Source: Fimbriimonadaceae bacterium (GTDB taxonomy: Bacteria; Armatimonadota; Fimbriimonadia; Fimbriimonadales; Fimbriimonadaceae). From it: a DNA stretch of 64,000 nt. The stretch's first letter is position 1, and each line of letters starts with the position of its first letter. The stretch covers positions 455,836 through 519,835 of the forward strand of contig JAHCHO010000001.1 in NCBI GenBank assembly GCA_026129685.1, written 5' to 3'. Of the stretch, positions 37,597-46,052 are shown one piece after another. The notes under the pieces are model-generated. The model had not been told where the DNA came from. It saw nothing but the letters and a program-made list of their open reading frames with translations, and searched no databases. The position numbers and the translations under genes are program-made.

Positions 37597-38633
37597 TTGA
37601 GAATCTCAATCCAATCAATTCGGGGCGTTTCGCTCCCAACGGCGGGCGTCCGTTAACCAAATCGCTCACTCGCGCGCTCGACGTTGCCGTCGAACCCGTT
37701 CCCGACAAGAAGCCGAAGACGAGCAAGGGCGCCATGTACCGGTCAAAGGTGGACTGGTGCGACTGCACCTGGTCGCCGATCGTCGGCTGCATATGGTGCT
37801 GTCCGGAGTGCTGGCGGTGTTTCGCCACGCGCCTCCAGGTCAGAGGCGACCGCAAGCGCACGATAAAACTCACTTCAAAGCAACTGCTTCGCTTGACGGA
37901 CGGCCAGGGAGTCTCCAGCATAGAGCGGTTCACTGGCTGGACCGGCGCGGTCAAACTCCGCCGCGATCGTCTCCGGGCGCCCTTGCGGGACAAGGCTCCC
38001 AAGCTTATCTTCGTGAACTTGGTGAGCGACATCGCCTACGGTCCCGAATTCGAAGAGAAGAACTACGAGGGTTTCCTCTCGGAGTTCGAAGGCTTCCGAC
38101 GCGAGATCTTCGGCGTGATCGAGAAGGCTCACTGGCACACGTTCCAGATTCTGACGAAGAGGCCGCAGCTCTTCCTCGAGCCCACCATCGCGGACCCGGG
38201 CAAGACCGTCGCGGAAAGCCTGCCGTGGCCGCAGAACCTCTGGTTCGGCGTCTCGGTCGGCACGAAGAAGTCGGTCTCGAAGATCGACGATCTCAGGAAG
38301 ATTCCGGCGAAGATCCGGTGGATTTCGTTCGAGCCTCTCTTGGAGGACCTCCTCAAACTCGATCTGACCGGGATCGACTGGGTCGTGATCGGCGGGGAAT
38401 CGGGCAAGTCCGCCCGCGAGTTTCCGCTCGACGCGGCGCGCTCGATCGTCGCCCAATGCCGGGAGCAGGGCGTCCCGGTCTACGTGAAACAGCTCGGAGA
38501 CGACTGGGCGTCTCGCCTCCAACTCGGCCGCAAGGCCCATGTCCTGGATGAATGGCCGTCCGACTTGGACGACCTCAAAATCCGGGAATGGCCGAACGGC
38601 TTCGACCGCTCCAACAACGGGTACATGAAGTGA
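37593..38633 (+). CDS. DUF5131 (phage Gp37/Gp68) family protein
   Basis: Protein of 346 aa with the family N-terminal signature DCTWSPIVGC followed by a C-x6-C-x2-C set (C66, C73, C76; extra Cys at 56, 58, 69, 70), where canonical members read TWNPVTGC...GC.NCYA. Further blocks also fit: KLIFVNLVSDIAYG, WHTFQILTKRPQLF, NLWFGVSVG, WISFEPLLEDL, WVVIGGESGKSAR, GVPVYVKQLG. The Cys cluster suggests a metal or Fe-S centre, but the reaction is unknown. The family is common on phages and islands. It is coupled to the DGQHR-like gene (ATGA) and to the excisionase-like gene (GTGA). Confidence 0.8.
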   Translation: MIENLNPINSGRFAPNGGRPLTKSLTRALDVAVEPVPDKKPKTSKGAMYRSKVDWCDCTWSPIVGCIWCCPECWRCFATRLQVRGDRKRTIKLTSKQLLRLTDGQGVSSIERFTGWTGAVKLRRDRLRAPLRDKAPKLIFVNLVSDIAYGPEFEEKNYEGFLSEFEGFRREIFGVIEKAHWHTFQILTKRPQLFLEPTIADPGKTVAESLPWPQNLWFGVSVGTKKSVSKIDDLRKIPAKIRWISFEPLLEDLLKLDLTGIDWVVIGGESGKSAREFPLDAARSIVAQCREQGVPVYVKQLGDDWASRLQLGRKAHVLDEWPSDLDDLKIREWPNGFDRSNNGYMK

Positions 38634-38824
38634 ACAACACGGACGACTGTGTCAACAAAATCATCTCTCCCCTGATGACCGCGACCGAAGCGGCGGAGTA
38701 CCTCCGCATCGGCCGAACGAAAATCTACGGACTCCTTGAATCCAAGGCGATCCGATGCAAACGCATAGGAAAGTCCATTCGGATCCTGCGGTCCGATCTC
38801 GAGAAATTCCTCGAGAAAGGGTGA
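38630..38824 (+). CDS. Excisionase-like helix-turn-helix protein
   Basis: DNA-binding protein of 64 aa. The core, MTATEAAEYLRIGRTKIYGL followed by LESKAIRCKRIGKSIRILRS, is the MerR-like winged helix of the excisionase/AlpA family. GTG at 38630 overlaps the DUF5131 stop (GTGA) and gives a short N-terminal arm; an internal ATG (38675) at MTATEAAEY is the alternative. It is convergent with the integrase across a shared terminator. It probably directs excision of the island or controls the integrase. Confidence 0.82.
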   Translation: MNNTDDCVNKIISPLMTATEAAEYLRIGRTKIYGLLESKAIRCKRIGKSIRILRSDLEKFLEKG

Positions 38825-38844
38825 TGATTCTCTGTCAGAACGAC

Positions 38845-38876
38845 GAGGGGGCGAGTCCGCAAGGGCTCGCCCCCTC
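38845..38876. terminator. Bidirectional terminator, excisionase/integrase
   Basis: The arms GAGGGGGCGAG (38845-38855) and CTCGCCCCCTC (38866-38876) pair perfectly over 11 bp around a 10-nt loop. It lies between convergent genes and overlaps the integrase stop codon by two bases. Confidence 0.85.
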
Positions 38877-40119
38877 ACTCTATGAGGGCCATGGCGTCCT
38901 TCAGGTTGCCCTCCGTCGCCTCGGAGTAGTAAGTCAGGGTCGTCTGAATCTGCGCGTGGCCGGCCAATCGGCTCACCACGGTCACGGGCACCTTCAGGTC
39001 GTTCAGCAGGTGGGAGGTCCAGAAGAACCGCAGGCTGTGGCTGGTCGGGTCGGGTTGTCCCGGAACCCCGCAGAGTCCCGCCTTTTCGAAAGCGGCCCTC
39101 AACTCTCTCTGCCCCCTGCGAGGTTCCATCCATCCTCCTTCGACCGTACGAACGACCGGTTGCTTCGGCTTCAGCGTCGCGGCGAAGTGGCGCACCGATT
39201 CCGGCATCGGTATCTCCCGCCGCGCGTTCTTCGTCTTGAGTTCGACAGGGGCCAAGCGGGACGGCTCACCAAGGGTTTCAATCCGCTGCAGCTGCCTTCG
39301 GACGCGCACCACGTTACCGGACAGATCGAGATCCTCCGTTCTGAGCCCAAGAGCCTCACCGATCCGCAAACCCAGTTTCGTCTGCATCAGCACCAATGGG
39401 TAGGCGATCGTGCCCTTGGAGACTTCCAGGAGCCTCTCGACCTCAGTTGTCGACAAGAGCCTCTTTTCGGGCTCGTCCTCGCTGTTTTCAGCCGAGGCCA
39501 GCTCTCTCTTGCGACCCGACTCGATGGCCTCCCAGCGCATCTTCAGTCCGATCGCAGGGTTCGACGCTATCAGGCCGCACTCGACGGCAATGCTGAGCCC
39601 AGAACTGAGCGCGGTCAGGATTCGCTTCACGCTGAGCACCGCCAGCTTCGCAGGACGATTCGCCGACCCCCCTCCGCCTGAACGCGCGACCTCCTTGTCA
39701 GCCAGCGCATACAGGAACTTGCGCAGCGTGTTCGCGGTCAAGTTCGTGAGCCTGATCTCGCCGAGCTCGGGGATGATGTGTCGCTTGACCACCTGGGCGT
39801 AGTCGGCGGCCGTCGCCGGGACGCGCTTGGGCCAGTGCGTCGAAACGCACTCCTCAAGCCACGCGCCAAGGGTGTAGCCAGTCTCGACGACCACCAAGCT
39901 CTCGCGGAACTCGGCGCCGCCTTCCAAGATGTTGAACTCCTCGTAGAACTCGTTCCGCTTCTTCCGCGCTTCAGCCTTCGCGTGGCACCGCGCCTGCTTT
40001 CGGAACTCCTCGCCGGATTCGCGTCTCAGGCGGACGTTGACCAGATACAGGCCCTTGTGGGGGACGATGTCGGCGTCCTGCGTCTTGGGGCGGCGAGGCC
40101 TAAAAACACTGCTCGGCAT
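38875..40119 (-). CDS. Tyrosine-recombinase integrase of the island
   Basis: Site-specific integrase of 414 aa. Residues about 85-190 form the SAM-like core-binding domain (TLGAWLEECVSTHWPKRVPA and the following helices). The catalytic domain has R252 (KLGLRIGEALGL), a Lys near 295-297, H361 and R364 (SHSLRFFWTSHLL), H388 (LAGHAQIQ) and the nucleophile Y397 (TTLTYYS). An N-terminal basic arm-binding region precedes. The start is ATG at 40119. Its 5' end faces the 3' end of tRNA-Thr(GGT), 54 nt away, the usual place for the integrase of a tRNA-targeting island. Confidence 0.93.
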   Translation of the reverse strand: MPSSVFRPRRPKTQDADIVPHKGLYLVNVRLRRESGEEFRKQARCHAKAEARKKRNEFYEEFNILEGGAEFRESLVVVETGYTLGAWLEECVSTHWPKRVPATAADYAQVVKRHIIPELGEIRLTNLTANTLRKFLYALADKEVARSGGGGSANRPAKLAVLSVKRILTALSSGLSIAVECGLIASNPAIGLKMRWEAIESGRKRELASAENSEDEPEKRLLSTTEVERLLEVSKGTIAYPLVLMQTKLGLRIGEALGLRTEDLDLSGNVVRVRRQLQRIETLGEPSRLAPVELKTKNARREIPMPESVRHFAATLKPKQPVVRTVEGGWMEPRRGQRELRAAFEKAGLCGVPGQPDPTSHSLRFFWTSHLLNDLKVPVTVVSRLAGHAQIQTTLTYYSEATEGNLKDAMALIE

Positions 40120-40147
40120 ATCGCGTCACCAACGCGACTCTACCACG

Positions 40148-40172
40148 AAATGACTTCAAAATGACTTCAAAA
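40148..40172. repeat. Tandem 11-bp repeats next to tRNA-Thr
   Basis: AAATGACTTCA occurs twice in a row (40148-40158, 40159-40169) and runs on into AAA. It lies between the integrase start and the tRNA 3' end. This is a position where integrase arm-type sites can occur; that role is inferred. Confidence 0.6.
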
Positions 40173-40173
40173 C

Positions 40174-40248
40174 TGGAGCCCTCGACGGGAATCGAACCCG
40201 TGACCTCCTCTTTACCAAAGAGGTGCTCTACCTCTGAGCTACGAGGGC
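40174..40248 (-). tRNA. tRNA-Thr (anticodon GGT)
   Basis: A complete cloverleaf with acceptor GCCCTCG/CGAGGGC, D-arm GCTCAGAGGTAGAGC, anticodon stem CCTCT/AGAGG with loop TTGGTAA, T-arm ACGGGTTCGATTCCCGT, and an encoded CCA. Read on the minus strand, 75 nt with CCA. The integrase gene lies directly downstream of its 3' end. Confidence 0.95.
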
Positions 40249-40265
40249 CCGCCGGGGAGAAAGAG

Positions 40266-40351
40266 TGGTGGTGAGTGTAGGATTCGAACCTACGTAGGCG
40301 TCAGCCGGCAGATTTACAGTCTGCTCCCATTGTCCACTCGGGCAACTCACC
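40266..40351 (-). tRNA. tRNA-Tyr (anticodon GTA)
   Basis: A class II tRNA with acceptor GGTGAGT/ACTCACC, anticodon stem-loop GCAGACTGTAAATCTGC, a long variable arm, T-arm GTAGGTTCGAATCCTAC, and an encoded CCA. It is 86 nt with CCA and 17 nt upstream of tRNA-Thr, so the two are probably co-transcribed. Confidence 0.95.
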
Positions 40352-40412
40352 AGAGCATCGAAAATTGTACCACAGCCCACTCCCGGGTCAAGGCGCACCG
40401 TGGCGCCGGGCC

Positions 40413-41480
40413 TTACTGCGGAGGGTGGACGGTCACCGAGCCGGCCTCGCCTTCGCGCCCGCGCACGGTGATGTGGATCGGAACGAATCGCTTGATCACC
40501 CAGGCCGTCGTCAGCAGGCGGGGAGTGATCCGGTTGGTGGTGAACGCCGACGGCCCGTCCGCCAGCACCGCCGCGATCAGCAACTGGTCGACGAGGTGCG
40601 GGTCGCAGGTCGCCGTCGATTCGAACCACTCGGCGAAGCCCTGGTAGGCGCGCTGGACCACCGACTCCATCCGGACGCCCTTCTGGCCCATCGCCGTCGC
40701 GCCTCCCAGTCCGTGCTCGAACTCGGCGGACAGGGTGACGAACGCGCCCGGGCCCCGCGCCCGCACTTCCGTAGTCTCGATATCGAAGGGCACGTGGGCG
40801 CTCCGCGCGATCTCGCGGAGGTGCTCCTCCGCTCGCTCCGCGATCGTTCGGATCAGGTGCGAGGTCACGATCTGGGCGCGGCACGCGACGAGACGACCCC
40901 TCTTCGACCAGTCGACCCCGTTGAGGGCGCTGGGTTCGACCTCGAACTCGAGCGTGCCGACCGCGCCCCACCCGAACGCCGCCTCCTCGACCCGGAGCGT
41001 CGTGTAGAGCCCAAAGCGGCGCATCGCCCGAAGGGTGACGTGTTCGTAGTAGTCGACGCTCAGGTTGTGGTGCGCGTAGGTTTCGCCCCGGAGTTGAAGA
41101 GCCGAGAACGTCCCGGTGCGGGCGAGCACCGGCAGAAGCGCGTGTCCGACGACCAGGGCGTTGGCGAAGCCGGGTCCGTCGGCGCCTTCGGCGATATCGA
41201 CTCGGGAGTTCAGGTTTCGGGCGCGGCGGCGGGGAACGAACAACAGGCTCGAACTGCCCGGCTCGGCATGGTGGACCTCCGCCTCGCAACAGACCGCCAG
41301 GGCCCGCACAACCGTCAGGTCCTCGGGGTTCAGGCCGGGGAACTTGGTCGCTTCACGGATCGCGGTGACGTGGACCGGCAACTGGGTGAGAGCGGACATC
41401 GTAAGCGCCGTTCGGAGCAACACGCCCCCGCCCTCGCCGTAGCTCCCGTCGATCTCGATCAGGGTTTCCGGGCTCGCCAT
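40413..41480 (-). CDS. rtcA: RNA 3'-terminal phosphate cyclase
   Basis: RtcA (355 aa) converts RNA 3'-phosphates to 2',3'-cyclic phosphates with ATP. The N-terminal signature DGSYGEGGGVLLRTAL is near residue 11. The family blocks KFPGLNPEDLTVV, ELRGETYAHHN-like LQLRGETYAHHNLSVDYYEH and GATAMGQKGVRME follow. The catalytic His sits in DPHLVDQLLIAAVLADG, where adenylation occurs in E. coli RtcA. No rtcB ligase is adjacent; instead a Cys-rich membrane protein gene lies 3 nt upstream and is probably co-transcribed. Confidence 0.92.
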   Translation of the reverse strand: MASPETLIEIDGSYGEGGGVLLRTALTMSALTQLPVHVTAIREATKFPGLNPEDLTVVRALAVCCEAEVHHAEPGSSSLLFVPRRRARNLNSRVDIAEGADGPGFANALVVGHALLPVLARTGTFSALQLRGETYAHHNLSVDYYEHVTLRAMRRFGLYTTLRVEEAAFGWGAVGTLEFEVEPSALNGVDWSKRGRLVACRAQIVTSHLIRTIAERAEEHLREIARSAHVPFDIETTEVRARGPGAFVTLSAEFEHGLGGATAMGQKGVRMESVVQRAYQGFAEWFESTATCDPHLVDQLLIAAVLADGPSAFTTNRITPRLLTTAWVIKRFVPIHITVRGREGEAGSVTVHPPQ

Positions 41481-41483
41481 GCG

Positions 41484-42602
41484 CTAGATCTTGAGCTTGA
41501 AGATCGCGAACTCCACGAACTTGAGGGTGTAGACGAAAGCGAGCAGAAAGAACGAGGCCAGCATCAGCTCGTTGAGGGGGATGACGCTCGTCCGCGCCTT
41601 CTCCGCAATGCCCGAAGGCCCTTGCTGCAAAAGCACGTTGGCGACCATTCGGTCCACGCGGTTGACCATTTCCGTCGTGGTGCCGAGGAACACGGCGCGT
41701 CCGCCGATGTACAGCCCCACGAAGGCCAAGATCGTCAGCGGCACGAGGAGGCGGTATTTGTGCTTCTGGTGCTCGTTGTAGATGACGCACTGCCGGCAAC
41801 GCTCCCTCTTCTGCTCCTCCGTCAGCTTGAAGTTCCTGGGAATGAACTTGGCGGCGGCGAGGGCGTCCTTCGAGATCGTGCCCTCGAGTTGGCCCGCCAT
41901 GGCACGGCGGATGACTTCCTCCTCGCACATGCAACCGACCCGCTCTTTCCAGCAGGTTCGCTGAGCGTGGAAGATCGGGCAGAGCTGGCGAACGAACTTG
42001 CGGCAGAACGGCATCTGCCAGCACTTGCCAAGGAAGACGTTCTGGTACTCCTTCTCCTCGCGAAGTCCCTTGCCGTACTTGAGATGGTCGGCCTTGATCC
42101 CGATGGTGGATCGCTGGCGGACGCGTTGCGTCACGTCCACCACCAGCACGCCGAGGGCCAGGATGCCGAACGCGGCACCCCCGTTCTGCAAGACTTGGAG
42201 CGCGCGAGCCCCCGCCTCGTTGACCTCGGTGACGCCGAACACCATCGGCAGGTAGAGGGGAGAGAAGAACACGACCGCCGCGCCGATCGTCTGACTGACC
42301 GCCAGTGGGTCCTCCCCCCACCAGGCGAGCGAACTTCCCAGCATGAGGGCGACGACGCCCAGGATCAGCAAGCCGTTGTAGACGTGCAGATTGCCCGCGA
42401 TGATGTCGGGGGCCGCCACCGGGCCAACGGCGGCCTGGAACGTATAGGCGGTGAGGCCGAAGCCCACGACCGTACAGACCAAGCCGGGCCAGAACAGCCA
42501 GCGCCCGACCCCCTCGAGGATAGGGTGAATCTTCTCGCCTAGGTCGCGATCGTCTTTCTGATAACTCGGCGTGAAACTCAGCGGGAGCCCCCTCTGGCCC
42601 AA
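41484..42602 (-). CDS. Cys-rich multi-pass membrane protein, unknown
   Basis: Protein of 372 aa, not recognised. Hydrophobic segments lie at about 36-55, 72-95, 104-123, 141-157, 285-303 and 345-366. Between the fourth and fifth is a hydrophilic domain with eight cysteines (194, 200, 208, 217, 224, 226, 269, 272), including C-x-C and C-x2-C pairs plus nearby His. This suggests a zinc or Fe-S site in a loop. The start is TTG at 42602. It is followed after 3 nt by rtcA, so expression is probably shared, but a functional link is unproven. Confidence 0.65.
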   Translation of the reverse strand: MGQRGLPLSFTPSYQKDDRDLGEKIHPILEGVGRWLFWPGLVCTVVGFGLTAYTFQAAVGPVAAPDIIAGNLHVYNGLLILGVVALMLGSSLAWWGEDPLAVSQTIGAAVVFFSPLYLPMVFGVTEVNEAGARALQVLQNGGAAFGILALGVLVVDVTQRVRQRSTIGIKADHLKYGKGLREEKEYQNVFLGKCWQMPFCRKFVRQLCPIFHAQRTCWKERVGCMCEEEVIRRAMAGQLEGTISKDALAAAKFIPRNFKLTEEQKRERCRQCVIYNEHQKHKYRLLVPLTILAFVGLYIGGRAVFLGTTTEMVNRVDRMVANVLLQQGPSGIAEKARTSVIPLNELMLASFFLLAFVYTLKFVEFAIFKLKI

Positions 42603-42625
42603 ACGGGCGGCGACCCGTTCGAACG

Positions 42626-42664
42626 CGAAGGGTCTCGATAGATCAAGACGTTCGAGACCCTTCG
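42626..42664. terminator. Hairpin downstream of efp
   Basis: The perfect 13-bp arms CGAAGGGTCTCGA (42626-42638) and TCGAGACCCTTCG (42652-42664) enclose a 13-nt loop. It lies between efp and the membrane protein gene on the minus strand. No long T-run follows on either side, so termination strength is uncertain. Confidence 0.65.
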
Positions 42665-42715
42665 TTTCGTCGGCGGGCGCATCGGTTACCCGAACGGTTC
42701 GCTACCGGCGAGCCG

Positions 42716-43288
42716 CTATTCCTTCTTCACGCGCTCCAGGTACTGATCGTTGCGCGTGTCCACGCGAATCGTGTCGCCCTCGTTCACGTGGAAGGGCACC
42801 TGGACCACCGCGCCGGACTCGAGCGTCGCGGGCTTGGTCGAGCCGCCGCTCACCGTGTCGCCTTTGAAGCCGGGATCGGTCTGGACGATCTTCTGCTCGA
42901 CGAAGTTCGGGGCCTCGTAGCCGAGCACCTCGTCGCCCGCCATGATCGCGACGACCTCCATCTCTTCCAGCAAGTACTTCCCCGCGTCGCCAAAGTCGCT
43001 CATCGGTACGGGATGCTGCTCGTACGTGTCGAGGTCCATGAGGACCGCGTCGCTGTCCTGGCGGTAGAGGAACTGCAACTTCGTCTTCTCAACGTACACG
43101 GGCTCGATCTTTTCGCCCGACCGAAAGGTCTTCTCGAGCGTGCTGCCCGTCTTGACCTTCTTGAGGCGGGTGCGCACGAACGCGCCTCCCTTGCCCGGTT
43201 TGACGTGCTGGAACTCGACGACTTGGTAGACGTCGCCGTCCATGCGGATGTGCATGCCGTTTTTGAGATCGCTGGTATCGATGGCCAA
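42716..43288 (-). CDS. efp: Elongation factor P
   Basis: EF-P of 190 aa, which relieves ribosome stalling at polyproline. The KOW-like N-terminal domain has the modification loop KPGKGGAFVRTRLKKV with Lys33 as the expected modified residue. OB domains follow (VYVEKTKLQFLYRQDSDAVL; AVVQVPFHVNEGDTIRVDTR near the C terminus). The length is normal. Proteins ending in Pro-rich tracts, such as the DUF4097 protein in this window, are the expected clients. No modifying enzyme gene is adjacent. Confidence 0.96.
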   Translation of the reverse strand: MAIDTSDLKNGMHIRMDGDVYQVVEFQHVKPGKGGAFVRTRLKKVKTGSTLEKTFRSGEKIEPVYVEKTKLQFLYRQDSDAVLMDLDTYEQHPVPMSDFGDAGKYLLEEMEVVAIMAGDEVLGYEAPNFVEQKIVQTDPGFKGDTVSGGSTKPATLESGAVVQVPFHVNEGDTIRVDTRNDQYLERVKKE

Positions 43289-43355
43289 GGTTGAGGGTCG
43301 CTCCTGTCGCCGGGCATTTTACCTGCGGGGGAAGGCCGGCCCCGAGCGAGCCGCG

Positions 43356-44180
43356 TCACTCCTCGAGATCGGCGGGTGGTCGGACGCCGGGACGCTCGGC
43401 GACCCGGAGCGCGTCCGCTCCGATGACCACCTGGGCGCGGCCGCTCTCGATCGCCTGCAGCAGCTTCATCTGGACGAGCGCCGGGTTCGACTCGAGCGTC
43501 CGGGCCGTGTTCGCCAAACTCCGTAGGACCGCGCCCTCGGCCCGGGCCCGCTCCAGGTTGGCGCGGGCCTGGAATTGAGCCACTTGGAGGTCGCCCATGG
43601 CACGCTTGAGGTCGCCCCCGACCCCAAGGTCCTTGACGACGATCCGATCGAGGGCGAGGCCCCCGGCCGCGAAATCCGGGGCCACCGCCGACGCGATCTC
43701 CTCGGTAATCTCCGCCCGTTGCCCGAGGCACGCTTCCATCGTGCGCTTGGCGATCGCGTCCCGCAACGCGGCGTGAGCCGCCTCGTGGGCGAGCGACCGT
43801 TGCGGCCAGAAAGGGAAGTGGACGAATCCGTTCGAGGAGGCAGGAGCCTCCGGGGTCGCCGACGCGTGGAAGTGGAGTTCCGGGTCCGTCACCCGGTAGG
43901 CCACCAGGAGGGAGACGCGAACCATCGCCCCGTCGGCGGACAGGATCTCCTGTCCGGCGACCGCGTCGTGCCGAGTCCGCCGGTCGATCGTAAGGACCCG
44001 ATGCCGCGCGCCCCACAGGACCGACCGGCCGGAGGGCAACCGGCCGACGAACTTCCCGTTCCTCCAATGAAGGGCGAACTGCTCTTCGTAGACCACGACC
44101 ACGTTTCGGAACGCCTGGACGATCAAGCCAACGATGCCGAGGGCCACGGCAGGGATGAGGTACCAGAGCAGGTTGTCCAT
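43356..44180 (-). CDS. SPFH/band 7 (stomatin-like) membrane protein
   Basis: Protein of 274 aa. One N-terminal membrane helix (LLWYLIPAVALGIVGLIVQA) precedes a band 7 domain: VVYEEQFALHWRNGKFVGRL, VLTIDRRTRHDAVAGQEILS, and ADGAMVRVSLLVAYRVTDPE. A coiled-coil tail follows (LKRAMGDLQVAQFQARANLE). The domain order fits slipins/stomatins, which form membrane oligomers. No NfeD partner lies next to it. The exact role is unknown. It is transcribed away from the GH172 gene and sits 67 nt upstream of efp. Confidence 0.8.
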   Translation of the reverse strand: MDNLLWYLIPAVALGIVGLIVQAFRNVVVVYEEQFALHWRNGKFVGRLPSGRSVLWGARHRVLTIDRRTRHDAVAGQEILSADGAMVRVSLLVAYRVTDPELHFHASATPEAPASSNGFVHFPFWPQRSLAHEAAHAALRDAIAKRTMEACLGQRAEITEEIASAVAPDFAAGGLALDRIVVKDLGVGGDLKRAMGDLQVAQFQARANLERARAEGAVLRSLANTARTLESNPALVQMKLLQAIESGRAQVVIGADALRVAERPGVRPPADLEE

Positions 44181-44384
44181 GGGTCGTGCCGGATTGGGAG
44201 CCCGCGGTTCGGGTCAAGTCGGCGTCGGCGGGGGTCTCGAGGACCCGCATGGCCGATTTCGACCGCCTTGCGGCCGACCTTCCCCGCGAACTCGGTGGGA
44301 GCGATTACGAGTCGCTTGGTGGGGTACCGCGTAACCGGACGCCTACGGATCGGCGTATGGCCGCTTCACGATCACCGTCCGTAC

Positions 44385-44390
44385 TATACT
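44385..44390 (+). promoter_or_regulatory. Possible -10 box for GH172 gene
   Basis: TATACT lies 49 nt before the start at 44440, with CTTCAC 15 nt upstream of it as a poor -35. This is a motif-only call. Confidence 0.3.
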
Positions 44391-44439
44391 ACGAGCGTCC
44401 CTCTGCCCACTCCGGGAGCCGGGACCGAGACCGCGAACC

Positions 44440-45582
44440 ATGAGCCTGGGACCTCTTTCCTCGTTACCGCGCTTGCTCCCCATCGTTCGATCCAAGCGCG
44501 TTTCAAGCTATGACCGCTCCGGCGGAAACGGCGACAACGTGCCGATCGAGGCGGGCGCCACCCTCACGATGGCCGACATCACCGGGGCCGGCATCGTGAA
44601 GCACATCTGGATCACCATCGCGACCAAGGACCCGATGATCCGGCGCAACCTGGTGCTCCGCGCCTATTGGGATGGTTGCGAGCATCCCAGCGTCGAAGCC
44701 CCCATCGGCGACTTCTTCGGGCAGGGCTGGGGCGACAAGTACAACTTCGTGTCCCTTCCCCTCGCCGCCGCCCCCCGCGACGGCAACGCCCTCGTCTGCT
44801 ACTTTCCCATGCCGTTCGGCAACGGTGCGCGCGTGACGGTCGAGAACCAAGGTCCCGATAGGGTGGACGCCTTCTACTACTACCTGGACTACGAGGAGCA
44901 TCCGTCGATGCCGGACGACGTCGGCCGCTTCCACGCCTGGTACAACCAGGAACTGACCGCTCCCGAATCCGCCCAAGGCGACGTGGAGAACGAGTGGGGC
45001 ATCCTCGGCGAGACTCCGAAAAACCCCACCGACGCGAACAACTACCTTTTCTGCGAGGCCGAGGGCACCGGGCACTTCGTCGGCGTGAACTACTATGTCA
45101 ACTGCCCGACGCCGATCTGGTACGGCGAGGGGGACGACATGTTCCTCGTGGACGGCGAGCCTTGGCCGGGGAGCGCGCACGGCACCGGAACCGAGGACTA
45201 TTTCAACCAAAGCTGGAGCCCCGACGAGCACTACCTACACCCGTATTTCGGCACCGCCCGCGCTCCCGGGCGGCTGAACGGCGACCCGTTGCACGGTTGG
45301 CACGGTCGCACCCACTGCTATCGGTTCCACCTCGAAGATCCGATCCGCTTCACGAAGTCGCTCCGCGCCAGCATCGAGGCGGGACACGCGAACGTCCTGA
45401 CCCTGGAGATCGCCTCCGTGGCCTACTGGTACCAGACGATGCCGCCGCGGCCCTTCCCGCCGCTCCCGACGGCGGAGGCGCGTCAGCCGCGTCCGCTGAT
45501 CTCTACCGTAGATATCCACCGCTGGCGCGACGCATGGAGGAAGAGCATGGGCGGCGGCAAGCTCTGGGGGAACGAACGATGA
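44440..45582 (+). CDS. DUF2961 (GH172-type) glycoside hydrolase
   Basis: Protein of 380 aa of the DUF2961 family, which includes GH172 enzymes acting on fructose/arabinose furanosides such as difructose dianhydrides. Family blocks are SSYDRSGGNGDN, GAGIVKHIWITI, EAPIGDFFGQGW, YFPMPFGNGARV, GTGTEDYFNQSW and HGRTHCYRFHL. Asp and Glu residues in these blocks, notably GTGTEDYF, are likely in the active site. There is no signal peptide, so it acts inside the cell or is released otherwise. It overlaps the next gene as ATGA. Confidence 0.87.
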   Translation: MSLGPLSSLPRLLPIVRSKRVSSYDRSGGNGDNVPIEAGATLTMADITGAGIVKHIWITIATKDPMIRRNLVLRAYWDGCEHPSVEAPIGDFFGQGWGDKYNFVSLPLAAAPRDGNALVCYFPMPFGNGARVTVENQGPDRVDAFYYYLDYEEHPSMPDDVGRFHAWYNQELTAPESAQGDVENEWGILGETPKNPTDANNYLFCEAEGTGHFVGVNYYVNCPTPIWYGEGDDMFLVDGEPWPGSAHGTGTEDYFNQSWSPDEHYLHPYFGTARAPGRLNGDPLHGWHGRTHCYRFHLEDPIRFTKSLRASIEAGHANVLTLEIASVAYWYQTMPPRPFPPLPTAEARQPRPLISTVDIHRWRDAWRKSMGGGKLWGNER

Positions 45583-46052
45583 GGAAGCCGACCGTCCTCC
45601 TCGTGATGCTCGCCGCTGCGCTCGTGGCGGCACAGACCGCGTCCAAGATCGCCGGGCTCAAGACCGAGACACTGAGCCGTGCGAGGCAACTGGCGATCGC
45701 GTGCCTGATGTATGCCTCGGACTACGACCAAGCCCTTCCCCTTGCGAGGTCCTCGGCGGCCTTCCAGGCGGCGACCTACCCTTACCATAAGAACCGAAAC
45801 CTCCAGGCGACCATGAACCCGGCGGGCGGCGAGTTGGCGTTCAACGCGGCGCTCCGTGGCGCCTCGCTCACGGCCCTTAGGAACCCGGCCGAAACCGTAC
45901 TGATCCACGACACCAAGCCCTGGGTCGATGGTGCCCGGATCGCCGCGTTCGCCGACGGCCACGCCAAGATCCTGAGCGCCGCCGAGTGGGCTAAGGTCGC
46001 TGCCTCTTTGAAGGCGACCTACGCGAAGCCGAAACGTAGGGGCGGACGGTGA
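45579..46052 (+). CDS. Secreted H-X9-DG (DUF1559-like) domain protein
   Basis: Protein of 157 aa with a signal peptide (VLLVMLAAALVAAQT). It has the core of the pilin-like family without the prepilin leader: TLSRARQLAIACLMYASDYD near residue 30 and the C-terminal FADGHAKIL, the DG-H end. PAETVLIHDTKPWVDG also fits. It is thus a short secreted relative of the pilin-like protein at 16959. It is coupled on both sides: ATGA with the GH172 gene and GTGA with the DUF899 gene. The role is unknown. Confidence 0.75.
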   Translation: MRKPTVLLVMLAAALVAAQTASKIAGLKTETLSRARQLAIACLMYASDYDQALPLARSSAAFQAATYPYHKNRNLQATMNPAGGELAFNAALRGASLTALRNPAETVLIHDTKPWVDGARIAAFADGHAKILSAAEWAKVAASLKATYAKPKRRGGR

